Shown: positions 1-5,625 of the stretch, piece by piece
Position numbering within the stretch: position 1 is the first letter of the stretch
Layout: every line of letters starts with the position of its first letter
Source: an uncultured Sphingobium sp.
Lineage (GTDB): Bacteria; Pseudomonadota; Alphaproteobacteria; Sphingomonadales; Sphingomonadaceae
DNA length: 5,625 nucleotides
Direction of reading: 5' to 3'
NCBI GenBank assembly: GCA_913773715.1
Contig: CAJYHD010000244.1
Span: 1-5,625 of the forward strand
The notes under the pieces: model-generated
The model's database searches: none
The model's input: only the letters and a program-made list of their open reading frames with translations
What the model was told of the DNA's origin: nothing
Position numbers and translations under genes: made by a program

Positions 1-369
1 GACCTGCCTGCCCCGCCGCCGATCCGTCCATGGGACGAAAGCCGCGTCACCAACAGCGACGAGGAAGTCATCGTCCAGCACAACTGGAAGGAAATCCGCC
101 GCTTCATGTGGGACTATGTCGGCATCGTGCGGACAACCAAGCGGTTGGAACGCGCGCAGCACCGCATAGATTTGCTGTCCAAGGAAGTGGACGAATATTA
201 CGGCAATTTCCGCGTGACGCCCGACCTCATCGAATTGCGCAACCTGCTGGAAGTCGCGCGGCTGGTGGTGCGATCGGCGCTTCATCGCAAGGAAAGCCGG
301 GGGCTGCATTACACGCTCGATTATCCCGAGACCTTGCCCCAGGCACAGGACACCGTGCTGGCACCCTGA
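1..369 (+). CDS. nadB: L-aspartate oxidase, C-terminal part (5' end outside window)
   Basis: L-aspartate oxidase is the FAD enzyme that oxidises L-aspartate to iminoaspartate, the first step of de novo NAD synthesis; NadA then condenses the product to quinolinate. The frame is open from base 1 and gives 122 residues before TGA. The stretch resembles the C-terminal helical domain of NadB closely: a PWDESRV segment, then QHNWKEIR, then [46 protein letters not shown] and [15 protein letters not shown] near the end. The last of these is very characteristic of NadB and distinguishes it from succinate dehydrogenase or fumarate reductase flavoproteins, which share the domain. The FAD-binding and catalytic parts lie upstream of the window and cannot be judged. 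The ATG at 106 is internal (Met36 of the visible part), not a start. The gene ends 6 bp from the convergent hydrolase gene. Identity is nearly certain. Confidence 0.95.
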   Translation, partial: DLPAPPPIRPWDESRVTNSDEEVIVQHNWKEIRRFMWDYVGIVRTTKRLERAQHRIDLLSKEVDEYYGNFRVTPDLIELRNLLEVARLVVRSALHRKESRGLHYTLDYPETLPQAQDTVLAP

Positions 370-380
370 CGTGCGTCAGG
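365..380. terminator. Possible bidirectional hairpin across two convergent stop codons
   Basis: A perfect inverted repeat, CCTGAC - GTGC - GTCAGG, has a 6 bp stem and a 4 nt loop. It contains the TGA of nadB (367-369) on one arm and the TGA of the hydrolase (376-378, minus strand) on the other. On the plus strand it is followed by CCCCTTTAAG, only a short T run; on the minus strand no T run follows. It could help end transcription or protect both 3' ends, but it is a weak match to a classical intrinsic terminator. The position between convergent genes is the main support. Confidence 0.3.
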
Positions 381-1221
381 CCCCTTTAAGAAAAGATGCC
401 AGTTCCGTGTTGAAGCGGGCGGGCTGGTCCACCATCACCATATGGCCGCTGGGGCCGATCGGCTTCATCAGCACGCCGCGCTTGCCCGCATAGGCGGAGC
501 GGAAACGCGCTGTTATCTCACTGGCCTGTTCCTTGTCAGCGCCCACGGCATAGACGACCTCCAGCGGCGGGTTCATACGCGGCAATTGCGGGCCAAGGTC
601 GACATTGGCGAGATCGCGGAGCGCGTTGGCGATGACGTCCGGATCGCTGCCCTTCGCACCCGGAGCCTGAGCCACAAGCTGCGCAAGATACCGCCGCCCT
701 GCCGCCGTGCCGGTCAGATAGCCGTTCAGTTGATCGGCAAGATAGCCAAGGCCGCTCGCCGTCCCGCCGACCATCGCCGCACCGGCTGGCAGCATGTCCA
801 CAACCATCAGCCGCGATCCCATGCCCTTGAGGCCCAGCATCATCGTCAGCGTGCCGCCCATCGAATGGCCGACGATCGCAGGGCGTTGTAGCCCAGCAGC
901 GGTCACGTACCGCGCGATCTCGTCTGCGATGGGCTGGAGCAATGGGCCGCTCGCATTCGCATCGGGCGCAAGCCCGGCAAAGCCCTTCACATGGACGAGG
1001 TGGAAGCGATAGCCCGACACGCCACCGATAACCCCGTTCCAGACGCCGGGACCGCTGGCGAGGCCGGGGATCAGCAGCACGTCACGCCCCGTTCCCCGAA
1101 CGCTTACGGCAATGCGACGGGAGGTAAAGGGGGCCGCGAAGGCAGTGCCGCTCCATGCCATGCCCGCACTGGCGAGTGCGCCGAGCATCAAGCTTCGCCT
1201 GTCAATGATCATCTGGCTCAT
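376..1221 (-). CDS. Tat-exported alpha/beta-fold hydrolase
   Basis: A predicted periplasmic serine hydrolase (esterase/lipase/peptidase-like) of the alpha/beta-hydrolase superfamily; substrate unknown. From ATG 1221 it has 281 residues. The N-terminus carries a twin-arginine signal, DRRSLMLG with Arg8-Arg9, a hydrophobic stretch and an AFA cleavage site near residue 29. Next come the oxyanion-hole strand LLIPG (about 50-53), the nucleophile elbow GHSMGG with Ser120, and near the C-terminus GPSGHMVMVDQP with the likely catalytic His260. Asp229 in YAVGAD is the likely acid, less certain. Length and motif order fit a single-domain hydrolase. Start choice: ATG 1221 puts the Arg pair at the usual Tat distance and has a weak GGGA just upstream. 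A TTG at 1257 (12 residues longer) is preceded by a better GAGGGA 7 nt away, and ATG 1212 is also possible. It converges on nadB and diverges from the lipoprotein gene, so it is probably monocistronic. Family is sure, function is not. Confidence 0.88.
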   Translation of the reverse strand: MSQMIIDRRSLMLGALASAGMAWSGTAFAAPFTSRRIAVSVRGTGRDVLLIPGLASGPGVWNGVIGGVSGYRFHLVHVKGFAGLAPDANASGPLLQPIADEIARYVTAAGLQRPAIVGHSMGGTLTMMLGLKGMGSRLMVVDMLPAGAAMVGGTASGLGYLADQLNGYLTGTAAGRRYLAQLVAQAPGAKGSDPDVIANALRDLANVDLGPQLPRMNPPLEVVYAVGADKEQASEITARFRSAYAGKRGVLMKPIGPSGHMVMVDQPARFNTELASFLKGA

Positions 1222-1382
1222 GCGTCCCGCTATTGCGTTGAACACGCTGAACCGCAACTGAGCGTCCCTCGGTTCCCCGTTCCAGCCTCCTTACATCGCA
1301 GCTATGGAATCGTTCGTCGCATGACCCTTGTCGTGACACAGGCGCAGGTTGCCTATGCCGTTCAGAAAGAGCGGGGAAACTG
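1222..1382. promoter_or_regulatory. Divergent intergenic region, hydrolase / lipoprotein
   Basis: About 160 bp (125 bp if the hydrolase starts at TTG 1257) that must carry the promoters of both flanking genes. I see no convincing -35/-10 pair for either. On the minus strand it holds a perfect AAGGAGG (1286-1292) with no start codon at normal distance, then two GGAAC pentamers (1279-1283 and 1272-1276) and GAGGGA before TTG 1257. On the plus strand TTGTCG (1328-1333) and CTATGC (1353-1358) resemble a weak promoter with a poor 19 bp spacer. The short open frames through this region look like extensions of shadow frames. Confidence 0.4.
1373..1377 (+). promoter_or_regulatory. Ribosome binding site of the lipoprotein gene
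   Basis: GGGGA lies 5 nt before ATG 1383, in a purine-rich stretch, and supports that start. The encoded N-terminus then gives a short polar region, a hydrophobic core and a lipobox at normal distance, which agrees. Confidence 0.5.
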
Positions 1383-2522
1383 ATGCCATCGGAAGAAAAG
1401 TGGGGCGGCTCCGCGCGTCTCATCCTGTTGATCGCCGCGCTGTCCGCGTGCGTCAGCGCGCCGCAGGAACCGCGCGCCATGGCTGCGTCGACGCAGCCGC
1501 GCAAGGCGGCTCCCAAGCCCGTCACCAACACATGGCCGATCCGAGAGGTCGCCAATCCACCGCGCCCGTTCGAGGATGTCGATCAGCGTGAAGCCCCGCC
1601 GCCCGCTCTGGTCAGCATCGTCCATGATCTGGGTCAGAATTTCCGCGGCAAGGTCGGCATCGCGGTGCGCCGGATCGGCACCGACTGGACCGTCGCCTGG
1701 AACGGCAACGCGCTGTTCCCGCAGCAGAGCGTGTCGAAGCTGTGGGTGTCGATGACGTTCCTCGACGCGGTGGATCGCGGCAAGCTGCGCCTGACTGACA
1801 CGACCACCATCACGAAGAACGATCTGACCCTCTTCCACCAGCCGAGCGCTGCAATGGTGTCGGGCGGCGGGTGGACAACCAGCTATTCCGATCTGATGCG
1901 CCGTGCGATGACGCAGAGCGACAATACCGCTAACGACACTCTGCTGCGTGCGGTTGGTGGGCCGGAGGCGGTTCGCAGCTACCTGGCGCGCCGGTCGATC
2001 AAGGACGTCCGCTTCGGCCCCGGCGAACGCTTGCTGCAATCGGCGACGGCGGGGATGGACTGGCGGCAGGATTATTCGATCGGCCGCAATTTCTACGCCG
2101 CCCGTGCGAAGCTGCCGATGGCTGTGCGCGAAAAGGCGCTCGACCGCTATCTGGCGAATCCGCCAGACGGCGCGGCCCCTTCCTCGATCGTCGCCGCGCT
2201 CGCGAAGCTGAAGCAGAACCGGATGCTCTCACCCGCCTCGTCCAAGCTGCTGATGGGCATTATGGAAGAAGCCAAGACCGGGCCTCGCCGGATCAAGGGC
2301 GGCGTGCCGCCGGGCTGGTCCTATCTGCACAAGACCGGCACGGGTCAGGAACTCGCGCCGCGTGCGACCGGCTATAACGACATCGGCATCATGACCGCGC
2401 CCGACGGCACCAGCTATGCCGTGGCGGTGATGATCGGCAGCACGACGCTGCCCATTCCAGCGCGCATGGAGCTGATGCAGGCGGTGTCGCGCGCGGTAGC
2501 GGCCAACCACGAGAAGAAGTAG
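1383..2522 (+). CDS. Lipoprotein with class A beta-lactamase-like serine hydrolase domain
   Basis: A predicted lipid-anchored, penicillin-recognising serine hydrolase of 379 residues: either a beta-lactamase or a cell-wall D,D-peptidase relative. Residues 10-23 form a hydrophobic signal ending in the lipobox LSAC, so Cys23 is the likely lipidated residue; the next residue is Val, not Asp, which by the E. coli rule suggests the outer membrane. Residues 24-75 are a Pro/Ala-rich linker. The catalytic domain (about 76-375) has SVSK (Ser116, Lys119), SDN (179-181) and KTG (317-319). ERLLQ starts at Glu215, 36 residues after the SDN serine, exactly the Ser130-Glu166 distance of class A enzymes and aligned with their ExxLN motif, with Gln219 replacing Asn170. 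The GYNDIGIM strand after KTG is also class A-like. Odd: Glu215 to Lys317 spans 102 residues against 68 in TEM numbering, an insertion of about 34 near 222-264. The gene ends 3 bp from the convergent barrel gene. Fold is near certain; activity on beta-lactams is inference. Confidence 0.92.
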   Translation: MPSEEKWGGSARLILLIAALSACVSAPQEPRAMAASTQPRKAAPKPVTNTWPIREVANPPRPFEDVDQREAPPPALVSIVHDLGQNFRGKVGIAVRRIGTDWTVAWNGNALFPQQSVSKLWVSMTFLDAVDRGKLRLTDTTTITKNDLTLFHQPSAAMVSGGGWTTSYSDLMRRAMTQSDNTANDTLLRAVGGPEAVRSYLARRSIKDVRFGPGERLLQSATAGMDWRQDYSIGRNFYAARAKLPMAVREKALDRYLANPPDGAAPSSIVAALAKLKQNRMLSPASSKLLMGIMEEAKTGPRRIKGGVPPGWSYLHKTGTGQELAPRATGYNDIGIMTAPDGTSYAVAVMIGSTTLPIPARMELMQAVSRAVAANHEKK

Positions 2523-2525
2523 CAC

Positions 2526-3323
2526 CTAAAAGCGCTGCACGAAGCCGAAATAGAGTTCGGTGTTCGGGCTGTTCTGGTTCAGGCCGCCATTCCAGCCGAT
2601 GTCGAACTGCCTGTTCTTGCCGAGCTTGTAGGCGAGCGAAAGGCCCAGCAACGTCTGCGTCTCATGTCCCTGCGGATCATTGTCGCGCATCAGGGAGGTT
2701 TCCACCGCCAGCTTGATCGCCTTGGTGAGGTCGATGTCGAGGCCGGTGACCCCGCCATAAGCGAGATGGCGTCCATGCCGGTCCTCGTCCGCCGCCGCAT
2801 CGACCTCGCCCACCAGTTCCAAAAGCACGCCCTTTGCCAATTCGATACTGCCCGGCAGCGTCATCCCCGCGCTCCAGTCGCCATCACCGATCGCGACGCC
2901 GCCTGTCGGCAGCGTGACGTGCGGCATCAGTGCGACCGACACCTTCGAGCGATCGGGATTGCGGAAGTTTCGGCGCAGCGCCAGCGTCACGTCGCCCGTC
3001 CCGCTGCTCCGATCGATGTCTCCGGTCAGCCGATCGCGCTCCCGTTCATGGCCGTAGGCCGTCCAGCCAAACTGTGCTTCCAGATGGTCGCCAAGGCCGA
3101 ATCGCAGCAGCATGTCGCCCGCTGCAATCGTGTCGGTCTTGCTTTGCGCATCGCTGTCCCGCGTCCAATTGGCAATCCCCACCTCTAGGACAATCCGCCC
3201 CTCTTCGACGGTGCAGGCTGGTGTGCCGAGTCCCGGACGGTCGGTGCAGAGGCTTCGCCCCTCCTGCGCGGCGGCGGGAAAGGACAGGAACAGGAGCGAT
3301 GTGGCGAGAAGACGACGAACCAT
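2526..3323 (-). CDS. Outer-membrane beta-barrel, phenol-degradation (MetA-type) transporter family
   Basis: A predicted outer-membrane protein of 265 residues, most like the putative 'MetA-pathway of phenol degradation' family (PF13557), whose members are usually annotated simply as transporters. Residues 1-19 are a clear Sec signal (Arg3-Arg4, a Leu/Phe-rich core, cleavage after AAA19, mature start QEG). The mature N-terminus has CTDRPG and PACTVEEG, with Cys26 and Cys37 able to form a disulfide. Then come alternating amphipathic strands with short polar turns (for example around 90-105 and 140-160), and the chain ends in FGFVQRF with terminal Phe265, the usual C-terminal signal for BAM insertion. 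Start choice: ATG 3323 begins exactly at the signal peptide and has AGGGGG 6 nt upstream; the frame stays open to 3452, but that would add 43 non-signal residues and run over the polA start. The ligand is unknown and no catabolic genes lie nearby. The barrel call is firm; the family name is moderately sure. Confidence 0.85.
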   Translation of the reverse strand: MVRRLLATSLLFLSFPAAAQEGRSLCTDRPGLGTPACTVEEGRIVLEVGIANWTRDSDAQSKTDTIAAGDMLLRFGLGDHLEAQFGWTAYGHERERDRLTGDIDRSSGTGDVTLALRRNFRNPDRSKVSVALMPHVTLPTGGVAIGDGDWSAGMTLPGSIELAKGVLLELVGEVDAAADEDRHGRHLAYGGVTGLDIDLTKAIKLAVETSLMRDNDPQGHETQTLLGLSLAYKLGKNRQFDIGWNGGLNQNSPNTELYFGFVQRF

Positions 3324-3450
3324 GGAAAACCCCCTGTGCCGCCTTTTGGCGATCAGACATGAAGGGGAAATAATCGGCGCGCGCGCGGGTTCCCGCATGC
3401 GGTCTTCCGGGCGATGGAAAGGCAGAGCGTTACCGGCTATCCCCTTTTCC
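3324..3450. promoter_or_regulatory. Divergent intergenic region, barrel / polA, with dyad symmetries
   Basis: These 127 bp separate the barrel and polA starts. They hold CGCC-TTTT-GGCG (3340-3351), an alternating GC tract (3377-3387), GCGGG-TT-CCCGC (3385-3396) and the perfect palindrome CCGCATGCGG (3393-3402). For polA, TGGAAA (3415-3420), a 17 bp spacer and TATCCC (3438-3443) form a weak sigma70-like promoter; its start point would fall at or beside the polA ATG. No clear promoter was found for the barrel gene on the minus strand. All of this is pattern reading. Confidence 0.35.
3330..3335 (-). promoter_or_regulatory. Ribosome binding site of the barrel gene
   Basis: On the minus strand AGGGGG stands 6 nt before ATG 3323. 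It decides the start against the longer open frame and agrees with the signal peptide beginning at that ATG. The dyad CGCC-AAAA-GGCG (as read in the transcript) lies just upstream of it. Confidence 0.6.
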
Positions 3451-5625
3451 ATGACCCAGAATCATCTCTATCTCGTCGACGGCTCGGGCTATATCTTCCG
3501 CGCCTATCACCAGCTTCCCCCGCTCACCAACAAGCATGGCCAGCCCGTCGGCGCGGTCTATGGCTATACGACGATGCTGTGGAAGCTGGCGAACGAGCTG
3601 GGCAGCAGCGAGGGACCGACGCACCTTGCCGTCGTGCTGGACAAGGGATCGCACACCTTCCGCAACGACATGTACGATCAGTATAAGGCCAACCGTCCAC
3701 CCGCGCCCGAAGACCTGATTCCGCAATTCCCGATGATCCGCGACGCGACGCGCGCTTTCTCGCTCCCCTGCATCGAGGAGGAAGGATATGAGGCGGACGA
3801 CATCATCGCCAGCTATACCAAGGCTGCGGTCGCTGCGGGCTGGCATGTCACAATCGTCAGTTCCGACAAGGATCTGATGCAGCTGATCCAGCCCGGCGTC
3901 GACATGTACGACACGATGAAGAACGAGCGGCGCGGCGCGGACTATGTCGTCGGCAAGTTCGGCGTCCAGCCCGAGCAGCTGGGCGACGTGCTGGCGCTGA
4001 TGGGCGACAGTGTCGATAACGTACCGGGCATTCCCGGTATCGGGCCGAAGACGGCGGCGAAGCTCATCACAGAACATGGATCGCTGGAAGCTGCACTCGA
4101 CGCGGCACCCGCGATGAAGAAATCCAAGATGCAGGAAAACCTGATTGCGCATGCCGACATGGCGCGGCTGTCGCGGCGGCTGGTCGCGCTGCATGACAGC
4201 ATGGACCTGCCCGAGCCGCTGGAGGACTTGTCGCTCAAGGGTATCCCGACCGAGCCGTTGCAGGCGTTTCTGGAGCATCATGGCTTCAAGACTTTGCTCG
4301 GGCGACTCGGCACGCCGGCAGCGGCGGTGGCCGTTGCGGCGGCTGCGGCAGCGGCGACCGACAGCGCGCCGCCCCCGCCCCCCGCCTTTGCCGAGGAACC
4401 CGCGATTGATCGCAGCCTCTATGAAACGGTGGTGACGGAAGATGCACTCGACCGCTGGATCGCCGCCGCCCATCATGAGGGCGTGATCGCGATCGATACC
4501 GAGACCGACATGCTCGATTGCGTATCCTGCGGCCTGGTCGGCGTCAGCCTGGCGGTGGGGCCGAACGCGGCCTGCTACATTCCGGTCGGCCATGGCGGCA
4601 GGGACATGTTCGCCGAGCGCCCCTTGCAGCTGGACAAGGCCCTGGTGCTGGCGAAGCTCAAGCCGCTGCTGGAGGATGACAGCATCCTCAAGGTCGGACA
4701 GAATCTGAAATATGACCTTACCGTGCTGCGGCGGCACGGGATCGAGGTCGCACCCTATGACGACACGATCGTGATGAGCTTCGATCTCGACGCCGGGCAG
4801 AGCCTGGCCGGACACGGGATGGACGAGGCGGCAAGGGTGCATCTCGGCCATGAATGCATCAGCTTCAAGGAGGTGGTCGGCACCGGGAAAAACCAAATCA
4901 CTTACGGCGAAGAGCCGCTCGATCGCGCAACCGAATATGCCGCCGAGGATGCCGACGTGACGCTGCGCCTGTGGAAGCGGTTCAAGGCGCGGATCGCCAA
5001 TGAAGGGGCGAACCGCGTCTATGAATTGGTCGATCGCCCGCTGGTCGGCGTGATCGCCAAGATGGAGCATCAGGGGATCAAGGTCGACCGTGAAGCCTTG
5101 TCACGCTTGTCTGCCGAGTTCACCGCCGGGATCGCCGCGCTGGAGGCCGAAATCCACGAACTGGCCGGACAGCCCTTCGCGATCGGATCGACGCAGCAGC
5201 TAGGCGCGATCCTGTTCGACAAGATGGGGTACAAGGGCGGCAAGAAGGGCAAGTCGGGCGCTTACTCCACCGACGTCACCATATTGGAGCAGTTGAAGGC
5301 GCAGGGCGCGCCGATCGCGGCGAAGATCCTCGACTGGCGGCAATTGTCGAAACTCAAGTCCACCTATACCGACGCATTGCAGGCGCAGATCAATTCGCAA
5401 ACCAGCCGCGTTCACACCAGCTATTCGTTGACCGGCGCGCAGACGGGGCGCTTGTCGTCGACCGATCCCAATCTTCAGAATATCCCGATCCGCACCGAAG
5501 TCGGGCGGCAGATCCGCCATGCCTTCGTCGCAGAACCCGGCCATGTCATTCTGGCGGCAGACTATAGCCAGATCGAATTGCGGCTGGCGGCGCATATGGC
5601 GGACGTCCCGGCGCTGAAGGCCGCC
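3451..5625 (+). CDS. polA: DNA polymerase I, 3' end outside window
   Basis: DNA polymerase I removes RNA primers, fills gaps in replication and repair, and proofreads. The visible 725 residues have no stop or frameshift and run off the window; E. coli PolA has 928, so roughly 200-220 are missing. Domain 1, the 5' nuclease (about 1-290), has Asp10 in VDGSG, YKANRPP (78-84), EADD (114-117), SSDKD (Asp139, Asp141), GDSVDN (Asp186, Asp189) and the helix-hairpin-helix PGIPGIGPKTA. An Ala/Pro-rich linker spans about 290-318. Domain 2, the 3'-5' exonuclease, is intact: Asp349 and Glu351 in DTET, Asn418 and Asp422 in GQNLKYD, and Tyr496 with Asp500 in YAAEDAD. The polymerase domain shows TGRLSS (665-670), DPNLQNIPIR and motif A, with catalytic Asp704 and Glu709; motifs B and C lie beyond the window. 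ATG 3451 gives the usual short N-terminus before the first nuclease motif but has no Shine-Dalgarno; an in-frame ATG at 3397 would add 18 residues. Identity is certain. Confidence 0.97.
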   Translation, partial: MTQNHLYLVDGSGYIFRAYHQLPPLTNKHGQPVGAVYGYTTMLWKLANELGSSEGPTHLAVVLDKGSHTFRNDMYDQYKANRPPAPEDLIPQFPMIRDATRAFSLPCIEEEGYEADDIIASYTKAAVAAGWHVTIVSSDKDLMQLIQPGVDMYDTMKNERRGADYVVGKFGVQPEQLGDVLALMGDSVDNVPGIPGIGPKTAAKLITEHGSLEAALDAAPAMKKSKMQENLIAHADMARLSRRLVALHDSMDLPEPLEDLSLKGIPTEPLQAFLEHHGFKTLLGRLGTPAAAVAVAAAAAAATDSAPPPPPAFAEEPAIDRSLYETVVTEDALDRWIAAAHHEGVIAIDTETDMLDCVSCGLVGVSLAVGPNAACYIPVGHGGRDMFAERPLQLDKALVLAKLKPLLEDDSILKVGQNLKYDLTVLRRHGIEVAPYDDTIVMSFDLDAGQSLAGHGMDEAARVHLGHECISFKEVVGTGKNQITYGEEPLDRATEYAAEDADVTLRLWKRFKARIANEGANRVYELVDRPLVGVIAKMEHQGIKVDREALSRLSAEFTAGIAALEAEIHELAGQPFAIGSTQQLGAILFDKMGYKGGKKGKSGAYSTDVTILEQLKAQGAPIAAKILDWRQLSKLKSTYTDALQAQINSQTSRVHTSYSLTGAQTGRLSSTDPNLQNIPIRTEVGRQIRHAFVAEPGHVILAADYSQIELRLAAHMADVPALKAA

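Noticed and set aside
442..891. Plus-strand open frame inside the hydrolase region
   Set aside because: Antisense to a gene with clear Tat signal, nucleophile elbow and catalytic His; translation has no recognisable features.
1250..1283. Possible general-stress (EcfG-type, GGAAC ... CGTT) promoter for the hydrolase
   Set aside because: Two GGAAC pentamers exist on the minus strand, but no CGTT follows at 16-17 nt; the nearest is GGTT at 18 nt from one of them.
1362..2039. Open frame of 225 codons on the minus strand
   Set aside because: Antisense to the beta-lactamase-like lipoprotein, low-complexity Arg/Ala/His-rich translation with no motif; a shadow.
2664..3188. Plus-strand open frame of 174 codons
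   Set aside because: Antisense to the barrel gene; Arg/His-rich, without domain or binding site, so a shadow.
3324..3452. Longer N-terminus for the barrel protein (start at 3452)
   Set aside because: It would put 43 polar residues before a perfect Sec signal peptide and overlap the polA start; ATG 3323 has its own ribosome binding site.
3430..5070. Open frame of 546 codons on the minus strand
   Set aside because: It lies wholly antisense to polA, which has intact catalytic motifs in every domain. The translation is Arg/His/Gln-rich with no recognisable domain, typical of a shadow frame in GC-rich coding DNA.
1..5625. Mobile element, CRISPR array, tRNA or rRNA
   Set aside because: Read for transposase motifs, regularly spaced repeats, terminal inverted repeats and RNA gene cores; none was seen.

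Overview
The window is high-GC DNA with short intergenic gaps. The gene content and protein style suggest an alphaproteobacterium, probably of the Sphingomonadales (Sphingomonas/Sphingobium-like). That placement is inferred from protein flavour and codon use, not from a marker gene. The region looks like ordinary chromosome: no insertion sequence, phage gene, tRNA, rRNA, CRISPR array or attachment site was found on either strand.

Five protein genes alternate strictly in strand (+ - + - +). (1) Positions 1-369, +: the C-terminal part of L-aspartate oxidase (NadB, NAD biosynthesis), cut by the window start. (2) 376-1221, -: an alpha/beta-fold hydrolase with a twin-arginine export signal. (3) 1383-2522, +: a lipoprotein with a class A beta-lactamase-like serine hydrolase domain. 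(4) 2526-3323, -: a secreted outer-membrane beta-barrel of the 'MetA-pathway of phenol degradation' transporter type. (5) 3451-5625, +: DNA polymerase I (PolA), cut by the window end just after polymerase motif A. The polA frame has no stop inside the window, and large open frames on the opposite strand are its shadows.

The two convergent junctions are very tight (6 bp and 3 bp between stop codons). The two divergent junctions are about 125-160 bp and must hold the promoters of four genes. Because each gene faces away from its neighbours, each is probably its own transcription unit (gene 1 may continue an upstream operon), and nothing shows that the five products act in one pathway. NadB and PolA are housekeeping enzymes of the cytoplasm. 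The three genes between them all encode exported envelope proteins: a periplasmic hydrolase, a lipid-anchored serine hydrolase and an outer-membrane barrel.

I see no convincing new multi-gene system. The item most worth a second look is the lipoprotein. It keeps every catalytic motif of a class A beta-lactamase, including a Glu at the general-base position, but has Gln where the family has Asn170, plus an extra segment of about 34 residues before the KTG motif. Smaller points are the polA start without a Shine-Dalgarno sequence, palindromes in the barrel/polA divergent region, and an orphan perfect Shine-Dalgarno sequence upstream of the hydrolase.
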